The position numbers were made by a program, and so were the translations under genes. The notes beneath the pieces are model-generated. The model was not told the origin of the DNA. It was given only the letters and a program-made list of their open reading frames with translations, and made no database searches. Positions 32,441-42,599 of a DNA stretch of 64,000 nt are shown here, piece by piece (the first letter of the stretch is position 1; every line of letters starts with the position of its first letter). Source of the stretch: Streptomyces iakyrus. GTDB taxonomy: Bacteria > Actinomycetota > Actinomycetes > Streptomycetales > Streptomycetaceae. The stretch covers positions 372,001-436,000 of the forward strand of contig NZ_JNXI01000016.1 in NCBI RefSeq assembly GCF_000717055.1, in the 5' to 3' direction.

Positions 32441-34531
32441 TCAGGACTTGGGTTCGAAGGTCTTCGTCAGCGTCCGCCAGGTCTCCTTGCGGGACGCGTC
32501 GTCCCAGCCGGCCGCCTTCGCCGTGTACATCAGCGCGTACCCCTGCCGGTCGTCGACCACGAAACCCCGGTCGATCGTCCGGTACTTGGTGCCGCCGTCC
32601 GTGTAGGTGAACTCCCAGTCGGCCGTGTTCCAGCCGCGGTAGTCCACCTTCTCTATGCGGATCTTCTGGTACTGCGCGCGCACCATGAAGCGTTCCTGGT
32701 TCTTCCAGTCCGCCACCGGGTCGCCCTTGGGCGTGGATGTCCAGGCGATGAGCAGCTTCTGCCCGTCGGGCCCGGTGAAGCGGTCGCCCGCGGCGCCCGT
32801 GGACTGGTACTTCCACCCCTTCGGCAGACCGATCGAGTACCCCTGGTCGCCCTGGTGAGTCGACTCCGCCTCGGTGCCCTTCCCGCCGCCGGTGCCGTCC
32901 TCGCCCGAGGACCCGTTCGCCCCGCCGCTCGGCGTGCTGTCCGAGGCGGGCCCGGACGGAGCGGACTGGGTCTCCCCGCCGTCCGTGCGCGCGCCGTCGG
33001 CCTTGTCGCCCTTGGTGTCGCCGCTGCTCGACGCCGTCGCGACGGTTTTCCCGCCGCTCTTACCGGAGGCACCGTCCGCGTCCTTGCCGTCGCCGCTGAG
33101 CGCGATCGCGAGCACGGTGCCGATCACGGCGAGCGCCACGACCACCGCGATGATCATCAGGGTCCGTCGCGGCACCACGTCGGTGAGCGGCGCCCGGGGC
33201 ACGGGCCGCGGCGGCAGGTCCGGCGGCGGCATGACGGGCCAGCCCGAACTCCGCCCCCCGGACGCCGTCTTCGTCTCCGGCCCACTCCGCTCACCGGCAC
33301 CGGCACCTGCACCTGCACCTGCACCTGCACCTGCGGCCGCCGAGCCCGACCGCGCCACGGACGCACCCGCGGCCCCGCCCCGGCCCGCACCGCTGTCCGA
33401 CTCCGCGGAGGCCGTGCCCGCCGCCGGTGAAGAACCCTTGGCGGGCCCGGACTTGCTTCCTGACGTGGCACTGGCGGCCGATCCCGCGGCAGCCGTCCCC
33501 GAGGCGGCCTTGCGCACGGAACGCAGCGCCCCGCGCAGCCGCTCCCCGGCCTCCTCGCCCCGCTTGCTCCCGGAGCCGGACGAACCGCCCTTGCCCGAGG
33601 ACCTGTCCGGCTGCGCCGGCAACGGCACGATCTTCGTCGCGTCCAACGGCTCCGGCTCGGCCGTCTCGGGCGCGCGCAGGACCGAGTTCAGCATCGCCCG
33701 GGCGCCCGCGTCGTCCAGCCGCTGTGCGGGGTCCTTCGTGAGCAGCCCGTGGATGACGTCCTTCAGCGGACCCGCGTTCTTCGGCTCCTCCAGGGGCTCG
33801 GTCATCACGGCCGTGAGAGTCGCTATGGCCGAGCCCTTGTCGTACGGCGGCGCGCCCTCCACCGCCGCGTACAGCAGCCCGCCGAGCGACCACAGGTCGG
33901 CCGCCGGGCCCGGCTTGTGCCCGCGCGCCCGCTCCGGGGAGATGTAGGAGGGCGCGCCGACGAGCATGCCGGTCGAGGTGATGGACGGGTCGCCCTCGAC
34001 CTGGGCGATGCCGAAGTCGGTGAGCACGACCCGGCCGTCCTCGGCGATCAGCACGTTCGACGGCTTCACGTCACGGTGCAGGATGCCCTCGCGGTGGGCG
34101 GAACGCAGCACGTCGAGGACGGCGAGCCCGACCTCGGCGGCGCGCTTCGGTTCGAGGAGGCCGTCCTCCCGGATGACCTCGGCGAGCGACTTGCCCTCGA
34201 CGAGCTCCATGACGATCCAGGGCCGGTCGTCCTCCTGGACGACGTCGAAGACCGTCACGGCGCTGTTGTTGCGGATCCGCGCGATCGCCTTGGCCTCGCG
34301 CAGCGTCCGCGTGATCAGCCGCCGCTTCTCCTCCTCGTCGATGTTCGACGGGAACCGCAGCTCCTTGACGGCGACCGTCCGCCCGAGGGTCTCGTCCTGG
34401 GCCCGCCACACCGTGCCCATGCCTCCCCGGCCGAGCACCTTGCCCAGCCGGTAACGCCCCGCGAGGAGACGCTCCCTGTTGTCCTGACGAGTGTCCTGAC
34501 GAGATGTGCCCGCCCGCTCCGCCTCCGACAT
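32441..34531 (-). CDS. Membrane Ser/Thr protein kinase with Gly-Ala linker and sensor domain
   Basis: A 696-residue transmembrane Hanks kinase; ATG 34531 follows AGGGGACGC (an alternative ATG is at 34543). The kinase domain (about 25-285) is intact: GRGGMGTVWRA, Lys56 in VAVKEL, HRD Asp154, DFG Asp172. A long disordered linker (about 300-440) includes an Ala-Gly repeat from CACCTG hexamers (33297-33337). A membrane helix (about 455-475: LMIIAVVVALAVIGTVLAIA) leads to the outside domain (about 560-696: QGYSIGLPKGWKY ... WEFTYTDGG). First gene of the six-gene kinase array. Five kinases of this kind sit at this place in other Streptomyces and affect spore-wall synthesis; I infer a similar role. 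Confidence 0.94.
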   Translation of the reverse strand: MSEAERAGTSRQDTRQDNRERLLAGRYRLGKVLGRGGMGTVWRAQDETLGRTVAVKELRFPSNIDEEEKRRLITRTLREAKAIARIRNNSAVTVFDVVQEDDRPWIVMELVEGKSLAEVIREDGLLEPKRAAEVGLAVLDVLRSAHREGILHRDVKPSNVLIAEDGRVVLTDFGIAQVEGDPSITSTGMLVGAPSYISPERARGHKPGPAADLWSLGGLLYAAVEGAPPYDKGSAIATLTAVMTEPLEEPKNAGPLKDVIHGLLTKDPAQRLDDAGARAMLNSVLRAPETAEPEPLDATKIVPLPAQPDRSSGKGGSSGSGSKRGEEAGERLRGALRSVRKAASGTAAAGSAASATSGSKSGPAKGSSPAAGTASAESDSGAGRGGAAGASVARSGSAAAGAGAGAGAGAGAGERSGPETKTASGGRSSGWPVMPPPDLPPRPVPRAPLTDVVPRRTLMIIAVVVALAVIGTVLAIALSGDGKDADGASGKSGGKTVATASSSGDTKGDKADGARTDGGETQSAPSGPASDSTPSGGANGSSGEDGTGGGKGTEAESTHQGDQGYSIGLPKGWKYQSTGAAGDRFTGPDGQKLLIAWTSTPKGDPVADWKNQERFMVRAQYQKIRIEKVDYRGWNTADWEFTYTDGGTKYRTIDRGFVVDDRQGYALMYTAKAAGWDDASRKETWRTLTKTFEPKS

Positions 34532-34705
34532 GCGTCCCCTCATACAACCCGCCCTGACAGAGCCTCCATTGTCTCTCACCCGACAAGTGCCCGGCGCCCA
34601 GGGGCCCCCCGGCGGGCACCGGTGGGCCCGCCCCCCCCCGGCAACCCGGGTGCGGCCCGCCCCGCGCGGCCTTGCATGATGGGCCCTGATCAGGGAGGAG
34701 CCCGC

Positions 34706-35749
34706 ATGCCGCCGTTTCGGACATTGCCGGCGCTGCCGGTGGCCGCCGCCCTGTTCTGTCTGCCGCCGGCGGACTCCTCCGCCCTCTCGATGCCGCCCAC
34801 CGACGCGGTGCTGCCTCTGCTGGTGACCCAGGGCAGGGCCCCGGCCGCCGCCCTGCTGGCCCGGGAGGGCACCACGACCCGCTATGCCGGCACCGGGCCG
34901 GGCATCGCCCGGTCCGACCATTTCCGCGCCGGAAGCATCACGAAGACGTTCATCGCGACGGTCGTGCTGCAACTGGCCGCCGAGCACCGGCTGTCGCTGT
35001 CCGACACGGTGGAGCAGCACCTGCCGGGTCTGGTGCGAGGAGCGGGCAACGACGGCCGCGCGCTGACCCTGCGCTCCCTGCTCACCCACACCAGCGGACT
35101 TCACGACTTCACCACGGACACCGACGGGACCGCGCCCGTCACACCCCGTCAGGCCCTGAACATCGCCCTCACCCACCCTCCGGCCGAACGCGGCCGCTTC
35201 GCCTACTCGAACACCAACTACGTCCTGCTGGGCATGGTCATCCAGCAGACCACCGGCCACTCGTACGCCACCGAAGCCGAGCGCCGCATCATCACCCCGC
35301 TGCGTCTGACGGGCACCTCCTTCCCCGGATCCCGCTCCTCGCTGCCCTCTCCGCACGGCCGCGCCTACGCCGCCGACGGAACCGACGTCACCGAACTCGA
35401 CCCGCGGGTGGCCGGAGCCGCGGGTGAGCTGGTGACCACACTGGCCGACCTCGACCGCTTCTACGGGGCCCTGCTCGGCGGCCGGCTGCTGCCCCCGCAC
35501 TGGCTGCGCGAGATGCTCGACACCCGTGCCGCACACGGCGCGTACGGCATGGGACTGCTTCCCGAGAAACTTCCGTGCGGCACGACGGTGTGGGGGCACA
35601 ACGGGCACATATCCGGCAGCTACGTGCGCACCGCAGCCACCGTCGACGGCCGGCGTGTCCTCACCTTCCGCGTGAACACGGACGCGATCGCGGATCCCGG
35701 TCTCGAACCGGCCTTACTCACTGCCGAGTTCTGCCCCCGCACCTCGTAG
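34706..35749 (+). CDS. Secreted serine hydrolase (beta-lactamase/DD-peptidase-like) with TTA codon
   Basis: A 347-residue exported protein of the class C beta-lactamase/DD-carboxypeptidase (S12) family. A signal peptide covers about 1-26. The SxxK motif is SITK in FRAGSITKTF (about 77), YSN is in FAYSNTNYVLLGM, and the third motif is HNG in VWGHNGHISGS. THTSGL is also typical. It may trim peptidoglycan or hydrolyse D-amino-acid peptides; beta-lactamase activity cannot be judged. Leu337 (35714-35716) is TTA, so full translation should depend on bldA and rise with development. ATG 34706 has AGGGAGGAG. It diverges from the kinase array. Confidence 0.9.
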   Translation: MPPFRTLPALPVAAALFCLPPADSSALSMPPTDAVLPLLVTQGRAPAAALLAREGTTTRYAGTGPGIARSDHFRAGSITKTFIATVVLQLAAEHRLSLSDTVEQHLPGLVRGAGNDGRALTLRSLLTHTSGLHDFTTDTDGTAPVTPRQALNIALTHPPAERGRFAYSNTNYVLLGMVIQQTTGHSYATEAERRIITPLRLTGTSFPGSRSSLPSPHGRAYAADGTDVTELDPRVAGAAGELVTTLADLDRFYGALLGGRLLPPHWLREMLDTRAAHGAYGMGLLPEKLPCGTTVWGHNGHISGSYVRTAATVDGRRVLTFRVNTDAIADPGLEPALLTAEFCPRTS

Positions 35750-35887
35750 AACGACCCAGTTCCGAACGGAGATCCCGTTTCCCGACACTCGTTCGGGTGA
35801 GTTCGGGACAGCCCGGCCCGGGACGGCCCGGCAGGCAACGGCCCTGCCGCGACCGACGGCCCTGCCCCGACCATGGGCCCGGCGGGA

Positions 35888-37594
35888 TCACAACGGCACG
35901 ATGTCCGGCGCCCCCAGCCGCGCCGCGTCCGCCGTCAGGTCGTCGGGCTGCCGCTGCGACTCCCGCTCGGCCTCCACCCGCTTCTGGTAATGCTCGACCT
36001 CGCGCTCGATCTGGTCCTTGTCCCAGCCCAGCACGGGTGCCATCAGCTCGGCGGCGTCGCGGGCGCTGCGGGCACCCCGGTCGAAGGTCTCGATCGAGAT
36101 GCGCGTCCGCCGGGTCAGTACGTCGTCCAGGTGTCGCGCCCCCTCGTGGGAGGCCGCGTACACGATCTCGGCGCGCAGATAGTCGTCGGCCGCCGCCAGG
36201 GGCTCGCCCAGCGACGGGTCCTCAGCGATGAGCGCGAGGAGCTCCTCGGTCATCGTCCCGTAGCGGTTCAGCAGGTGCTCGACCCGCACCACGTGAAGTC
36301 CGGTCCGGGCGGCGATCCGCGCCCGTGCGTTCCACAGCGCCCGGTAGCCCTCGGCGCCCAGCAGCGGCACGTCCTCGGTGACGCACTCGGCGACGCGCAT
36401 GTCGAGCCCGTGCACCGCCGCGTCGACCGCGTCCTTGGCCATGACCCGGTACGTCGTGTACTTGCCGCCCGCCACGACGACAAGACCGGGCACCGGATGC
36501 GCCACGGTGTGCTCGCGCGACAGCTTGCTGGTGGCGTCCGACTCGCCGGCGAGCAGCGGTCGCAGGCCCGCGTACACGCCCTGGACGTCGTCCCTCGTGA
36601 GCGGCACCGAGAGCACCGAGTTCACGTGCTCCAGCAGGTAGTCGATGTCCGCGCTGGAGGCGGCGGGGTGGGCCTTGTCGAGGTCCCAGTCGGTGTCCGT
36701 GGTGCCGACGATCCAGTGCCGGCCCCAGGGGATGACGAACAGCACCGACTTCTCCGTGCGCAGGATCAGGCCGGTCGTGGAGTGGATCCGGTCGCGCGGC
36801 ACGACCAGGTGGATGCCCTTGGACGCCCGGACGTGGAACTGGCCGCGCTCGCCGACCATGGCCTGGGTGTCGTCCGTCCACACGCCGGTGGCGTTGACGA
36901 CCTGCTTGGCGCGGATCTCGTACTCGCCGCCCCCTTCGACGTCCTGCACCCGCGCGCCGACGACCCGCTCGCCCTCGCGCAGGAAACCCGTCACGCGGGC
37001 ACGGTTGGCCGCCTTCGCGCCGTACGCCACCGCCGTGCGCACCAGGTTCGTCACGTACCGGGCGTCGTCCATCTGGGCGTCGTAGTACTGCAACGCCCCG
37101 ACCAGGGCGTCCTTCTTCAAGCAGGGGGCCACGCGCAGGGCGTGAGAGCGCGTCAGGTGACGGTGCATCGGCAGGCCCCGGCCGTGCCCGCGCGCCATGG
37201 ACATGGCGTCGTACATGGCGACGCCCGACCCGGCGTAGAACCGCTCCCAGCCCTTGTGCTGCAACGGGTACAGGAACGGCACGGGCTTCACCAGGTGCGG
37301 GGCGAGCCGCTCCAGCAGCAGGCCGCGTTCCTTCAGGGCCTCGCGGACCAGTGCGAAGTCGAGCATTTCCAGATAACGCAGGCCGCCGTGGATGAGTTTG
37401 CTGGACCGGCTGGAGGTGCCGGACGCCCAGTCACGCGCCTCGACCAGGCCGGTGGACAAGCCCCGCGTCACGGCGTCGAGCGCGGTGCCCGCACCGACCA
37501 CGCCTGCACCCACCACCAGCACGTCCAGCTCGCGCTCGGCCATAGATGCGAGTGACTCGGCGCGCTGCGCCGGTCCGAGTGTCGCTGTCCTCAC
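35888..37594 (-). CDS. glpD: Glycerol-3-phosphate dehydrogenase (aerobic, FAD)
   Basis: A 568-residue GlpD, which oxidises glycerol-3-phosphate to dihydroxyacetone phosphate and passes electrons to quinone. FAD-binding DVLVVGAGVVGAGTALDAV is at about 24-42, then DWASGTSSRSSKLIHGGLRYL, TGVWTDD and GTTDTDWD, with the C-terminal DAO_C domain (about 400-530). The GTG at 37594 is preferred over earlier in-frame starts because GGGAGGCAGC precedes it and because it matches the family start. No glycerol uptake or kinase gene is adjacent, so this is a stand-alone copy. Inner face of the membrane. Confidence 0.93.
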   Translation of the reverse strand: MRTATLGPAQRAESLASMAERELDVLVVGAGVVGAGTALDAVTRGLSTGLVEARDWASGTSSRSSKLIHGGLRYLEMLDFALVREALKERGLLLERLAPHLVKPVPFLYPLQHKGWERFYAGSGVAMYDAMSMARGHGRGLPMHRHLTRSHALRVAPCLKKDALVGALQYYDAQMDDARYVTNLVRTAVAYGAKAANRARVTGFLREGERVVGARVQDVEGGGEYEIRAKQVVNATGVWTDDTQAMVGERGQFHVRASKGIHLVVPRDRIHSTTGLILRTEKSVLFVIPWGRHWIVGTTDTDWDLDKAHPAASSADIDYLLEHVNSVLSVPLTRDDVQGVYAGLRPLLAGESDATSKLSREHTVAHPVPGLVVVAGGKYTTYRVMAKDAVDAAVHGLDMRVAECVTEDVPLLGAEGYRALWNARARIAARTGLHVVRVEHLLNRYGTMTEELLALIAEDPSLGEPLAAADDYLRAEIVYAASHEGARHLDDVLTRRTRISIETFDRGARSARDAAELMAPVLGWDKDQIEREVEHYQKRVEAERESQRQPDDLTADAARLGAPDIVPL

Positions 37595-37863
37595 CGCTGC
37601 CTCCCGCTCATCGGTCGCGCCGGCCGCACCCGTCGGGCGAGGCCCCGTCCGTATCCCCCTGCCCAGATTCTGACCGGGTTGCCCGACTTCAGCCACCACG
37701 GGCCCGCGGCCTGTGGACAACGCTCACGGAACACTCACCGAAACTCGGCCGGATAATCCCGCATATCGGTCATATTTACTCCTAGTCTGACATTGCGCTC
37801 GCCCGTCCTGTCCACAGGGCTTGCGCACCTGTCCCACTTCGGCTATCGGGAAGGACGGCCGCC

Positions 37864-39072
37864 ATGCCCGCAGACCTCGCCGTCATCGGACTCGGCCCGT
37901 ACGGCCTGCCCCTGGCCCAGGCCGCCGTCGCCGCCGGCATCCCCACCATCGGCTACCGGACCGGACCCGAGGCGGGATCGCTCAGCCCCGCCGAACTGCG
38001 CCGGATGCTCTCGGGGGGCTTCCGGCCGACCACCGACCCGGCCGAGCTCGGCCGGGTGCGCACCGCGGTCATCTGCGCGCCGACCCCGCGGGGCGCGGAC
38101 GGCGGGCTCGACCTGAGCCAGCTGGAGGCGGCCGCCCGCACCCTGGCCGCCCATCTGCGCCCGCACACCACAGTGATCCTGGAGTCACCCGTGTACCCGG
38201 GGACGACGGAGGAATTCCTGCGTCCGCTACTGGAGGAGGGCTCCGGTCTGCGCGCCGGGCGCGATTTCCACCTCGCGTACTCCCCCAGCCGCGTCGACCC
38301 GGGCAACCGCGACGTCACGCCCGCCACCACCCCCAAGGTCATCGGCGGCCTCACCCCGGCCTGCACCGAGTCGGCGGCCGCGTTCCACGGACGGCTGACG
38401 GACAAGGTCGTACGCGCGCGTGGACTCCGCGAGGCGGAGACCGTGCAGCTGCTGGAGACCAACTACCGGCACGTGAACATCGCCCTCGTCAACGAGATGG
38501 CCGTCCTCTGCAACGACCTGGGCGTCGACCTCTGGGACGTCATCCGCTGCGCGGAGACCAAGCCCTTCGGCTTCCAGGCCTTCCGCCCGGGCCCCGGCAT
38601 GGGCGGCCACTCCGTCCCCCAGGACATGACCGCCCCCGGCGGCCGCGGACTGCGCATGGTGGAACTGGCCCGGCAGGTCAACGACCGCATGCCGGGCTAC
38701 GTGATCCAGCGCGCCGCCACGCTCCTCAACGAACACGGCAAGTCGGCCCGGGGCGCCCGCGTGCTCCTCCTCGGCGTCACCTACAAGCCCGATCTCGCAG
38801 ACCTCCAGGGCACCCCGGCCCGCGAGATCGCGCTGCGCCTGAGGGAGCTGGGCGCGGCGGTCAGCTACCACGACCCGTACGTCCCGTCCTGGAGCGTGCA
38901 CGACCACCCGGTCCCGCGCGCTGACTCCCTCTACGAGGCGGCAGCCGACGCGGACCTGACCATCCTGCTCCAGCAGCACCGCACGTACGACCTCCAGGGC
39001 CTGTCGGTGAAGGCGCAGCTGTTGCTCGACACGCGCGGGGCGGCGCCCACGGGGGCGGCGCATCGGTTGTGA
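37864..39072 (+). CDS. UDP-sugar 6-dehydrogenase homologue with Ser in place of catalytic Cys
   Basis: A 402-residue member of the UDP-glucose/UDP-ManNAc 6-dehydrogenase family. The NAD fold starts with VIGLGPYGLPLAQA (about 7-20), then APTPRGADGGLDL, VYPGTTEEFLRPLL, LAYSPSRVDPGN, EAETVQLLETNYRHVNIALVNE and the C-terminal RVLLLGVTYKPDLADLQGTPA. The catalytic loop normally reads PGPGxGGHCIPxDP; here it is PGPGMGGHSVPQDM, so the Cys nucleophile is Ser250, and a few residues after it are missing. Classical four-electron oxidation to a uronic acid would be impaired. ATG 37864 has GGGAAGGA. Alone between glpD and the repeats at 39150. Confidence 0.85.
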   Translation: MPADLAVIGLGPYGLPLAQAAVAAGIPTIGYRTGPEAGSLSPAELRRMLSGGFRPTTDPAELGRVRTAVICAPTPRGADGGLDLSQLEAAARTLAAHLRPHTTVILESPVYPGTTEEFLRPLLEEGSGLRAGRDFHLAYSPSRVDPGNRDVTPATTPKVIGGLTPACTESAAAFHGRLTDKVVRARGLREAETVQLLETNYRHVNIALVNEMAVLCNDLGVDLWDVIRCAETKPFGFQAFRPGPGMGGHSVPQDMTAPGGRGLRMVELARQVNDRMPGYVIQRAATLLNEHGKSARGARVLLLGVTYKPDLADLQGTPAREIALRLRELGAAVSYHDPYVPSWSVHDHPVPRADSLYEAAADADLTILLQQHRTYDLQGLSVKAQLLLDTRGAAPTGAAHRL

Positions 39073-39149
39073 AAGGGGGCGCGCGGGGTGCGTGAGCCAT
39101 GCGACTGGTGGCATGCGGCACGGCGCGCGGGTACCTTACGGACACAGGC

Positions 39150-39341
39150 GGAGCCCACCGCAGCGGTGCGGCAGGCTCCTGGATGGATCACGGAGTGTCC
39201 GCCCCTATGTCTTCTGGGGGCGGCCGCTCACCATCCGAAACAAGGTGGAGCCCACCGCAGGGGCTACTGCGGCAGGCTCCTGGATGGATCACGGAGTGTC
39301 CGCCCCTACTTCTTCTGGGGGCGGCCGCTCACCATCCGAAA
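39150..39341. repeat. Tandem two-hairpin element, two near-identical units
   Basis: Unit 1 is 39150-39240 and unit 2 is 39247-39341; they match at almost every base, with two changes near the second loop and a four-base length change in the first loop. Each unit folds into hairpin A (GGAGCC with GGCTCC, inner CCGCA with TGCGG) and hairpin B (GGATGG with CCATCC, inner CCGCCCC with GGGGCGG). The only length change falls in a loop, which fits selection for structure. Confidence 0.85.
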
Positions 39342-39660
39342 AGTCGCAAGATCCACCTCCTCCGGCACTGCACCGTCCGAAGACGGAGTCGGTCCCAGCG
39401 GGTGGGCTTGCGGTGACGTCCCATGGGCGCCCCCTGCCACGACGCCGCCCATTGACCCGGTAGACGGCACGTCGGCATCGGGCCGGGCCCCGAGGGCGGG
39501 GTCCGGACCGTGTCCTTGGAAGGGGGCACCCAGAAGAACCGGGGCGCCGATCACGGACACTAGCCCCTCGAAACCGCCCTCCACGGGTCAGAACGGCCCG
39601 AAGGCACCCGTGCGCCCCCCAACGCCAACACGCGCCCCGTCACAGCCACTTGGGCATGCG

Positions 39661-39695
39661 AAAGGGCCCAGCCACTCCCCCGAGTGACCAGGCCC
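39661..39695 (-). terminator. guaB3 terminator
   Basis: On the minus strand AAGGGCC pairs with GGCCCTT around an inner CACTC/GAGTG stem, followed by TTTC. It lies 17 bases after the guaB3 stop. Confidence 0.75.
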
Positions 39696-39712
39696 TTCTC
39701 AAGCTGAGCGGA

Positions 39713-40837
39713 CTACCGCCGGTGCTGCGAGTCCGCCACCGTCACCTCGACCCGCTGGAACTCCTTGAGCTCGCTGTAGCCGGTCGTGGACATGGCGCGG
39801 CGCAGGGCGCCGAAGAGATTCATCGAGCCGTCGGGGGTGTGGGACGGGCCCGTGAGGATCTCCTCCAGGGTGCCGACCGTGCCCAGGGCGACCTTCTTGC
39901 CGCGCGGCAGCTCCTCGTTCACGGCCTCCATGCCCCAGTGGTGGCCCTTGCCCGGGCCGTCGGTCGCGCGGGCCAGCGGGGAGCCCATCATCACCGAGTC
40001 AGCGCCGCAGGCGATCGCCTTGGGAAGGTCTCCGGACCAGCCGACACCGCCGTCCGCGATCACGTGCACGTACCGGCCGCCCGACTCGTCCATGTAGTCA
40101 CGGCGCGCCGCGGCCACGTCGGCGACCGCCGTCGCCATGGGGACCTGGATGCCGAGCACGTTGCGCGTGGTGTGCGCGGCGCCGCCGCCGAAGCCGACCA
40201 GCACACCGGCCGCACCGGTGCGCATCAGGTGCAGGGCCGCCGTGTACGTGGCGCAGCCGCCGACGATCACCGGGACGTCCAGCTCGTAGATGAACTGCTT
40301 CAGGTTGAGCGGCTCGTGCGCGCCGGAGACGTGCTCGGCGGAGACCGTCGTACCGCGGATGACGAAGATGTCGACGCCCGCGTCCACGACGGCCTTGGAG
40401 AACTGGGCGGTGCGCTGCGGGGAGAGCGCGGCGGCGGTGACGACGCCGGAGTCGCGCACCTCCTTGATGCGCTGCCCGATCAGCTCCTCCTTGATGGGAG
40501 CCGCGTAGATCTCCTGCAGACGGCGGGTCGCGGTCTCCGCGTCCAGGCCGGTGATCTCGTCGAGCAGCGGCTGCGGGTCCTCGTAGCGCGTCCACAGGCC
40601 CTCGAGGTTCAGCACGCCGAGGCCGCCGAGCTCGCCGATGCGGATCGCGGTGGCCGGGGAGACGACCGAGTCCATGGGTGCGGCCAGGAAGGGCAGCTCG
40701 AAGCGGTAGGCGTCGATCTGCCAGGCGATCGAGACCTCCTTCGGGTCCCGGGTACGGCGGCTGGGGACGACGGCGATGTCGTCGAAGGCGTACGCCCGGC
40801 GGCCGCGCTTGCCGCGCCCGATCTCGATCTCAGTCAC
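39713..40837 (-). CDS. guaB3: GuaB3-family IMP dehydrogenase-like protein, catalytic Cys replaced by His
   Basis: A 374-residue IMPDH/GMP reductase-fold protein without CBS domains, the actinobacterial GuaB3 type. The barrel is complete (FDDIAVVPS; LPFLAAPMDSVV; GGLGVLNLEG; HVIADGGVGWSGDLPKAIACGADSV) and the end has SMNLFGALRRAMSTTGY. In IMPDH the catalytic loop is GPGSICTTR; here it is GGGAAHTTR, with His about 222 in the Cys position, so the usual covalent E-XMP chemistry should be lost. GTG 40837 has GGGAAAGG. It follows guaB by about 100 bases on the same strand, so they are probably one operon. Its true reaction is not known. Confidence 0.92.
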   Translation of the reverse strand: MTEIEIGRGKRGRRAYAFDDIAVVPSRRTRDPKEVSIAWQIDAYRFELPFLAAPMDSVVSPATAIRIGELGGLGVLNLEGLWTRYEDPQPLLDEITGLDAETATRRLQEIYAAPIKEELIGQRIKEVRDSGVVTAAALSPQRTAQFSKAVVDAGVDIFVIRGTTVSAEHVSGAHEPLNLKQFIYELDVPVIVGGCATYTAALHLMRTGAAGVLVGFGGGAAHTTRNVLGIQVPMATAVADVAAARRDYMDESGGRYVHVIADGGVGWSGDLPKAIACGADSVMMGSPLARATDGPGKGHHWGMEAVNEELPRGKKVALGTVGTLEEILTGPSHTPDGSMNLFGALRRAMSTTGYSELKEFQRVEVTVADSQHRR

Positions 40838-40940
40838 GTCTGTGGCCTTTCCCTGATGCGTTGCAGCGTCTTCCAGTATCGCCGACGGGCACGGCGAGGG
40901 CGGCCCCGGATGCTCCGGAGCCGCCCTGGGAGGCCGGCCG

Positions 40941-42488
<1,548 letters not shown>

Positions 42489-42599
42489 CTAACGGGAAGC
42501 GGGGCTGTCTCATTCCACGGTTCCGCCTGGCTCCGGGCTTCGTATGTTCGTACGGAAGCGGCGCACCGCCTGTTCAACTGAGGGGTTCTTCAAGCAGGG

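Larger units (their letters stand above)
39073..39712. other. 640-base convergent intergenic region with structured repeats
   Basis: This gap lies between the ends of the UDP-sugar dehydrogenase (+) and guaB3 (-). The left third holds the tandem two-hairpin element. The right part shows no gene I trust and ends in the guaB3 terminator. No promoter can be assigned. Confidence 0.6.

Noticed and set aside
30479..33430. 983-codon plus-strand ORF opposite two kinases
   Set aside because: Shadow ORF; Arg/Gly/Pro-rich and crosses two real gene borders.
39150..39341. Glycine or guanidine-II tandem riboswitch
   Set aside because: The key aptamer bases (for example ACGR loops) are missing and no gene follows in either direction.
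39306..39584. 92-codon minus-strand ORF in the gap after guaB3
   Set aside because: It runs into the tandem hairpins, has no SD and no known domain.
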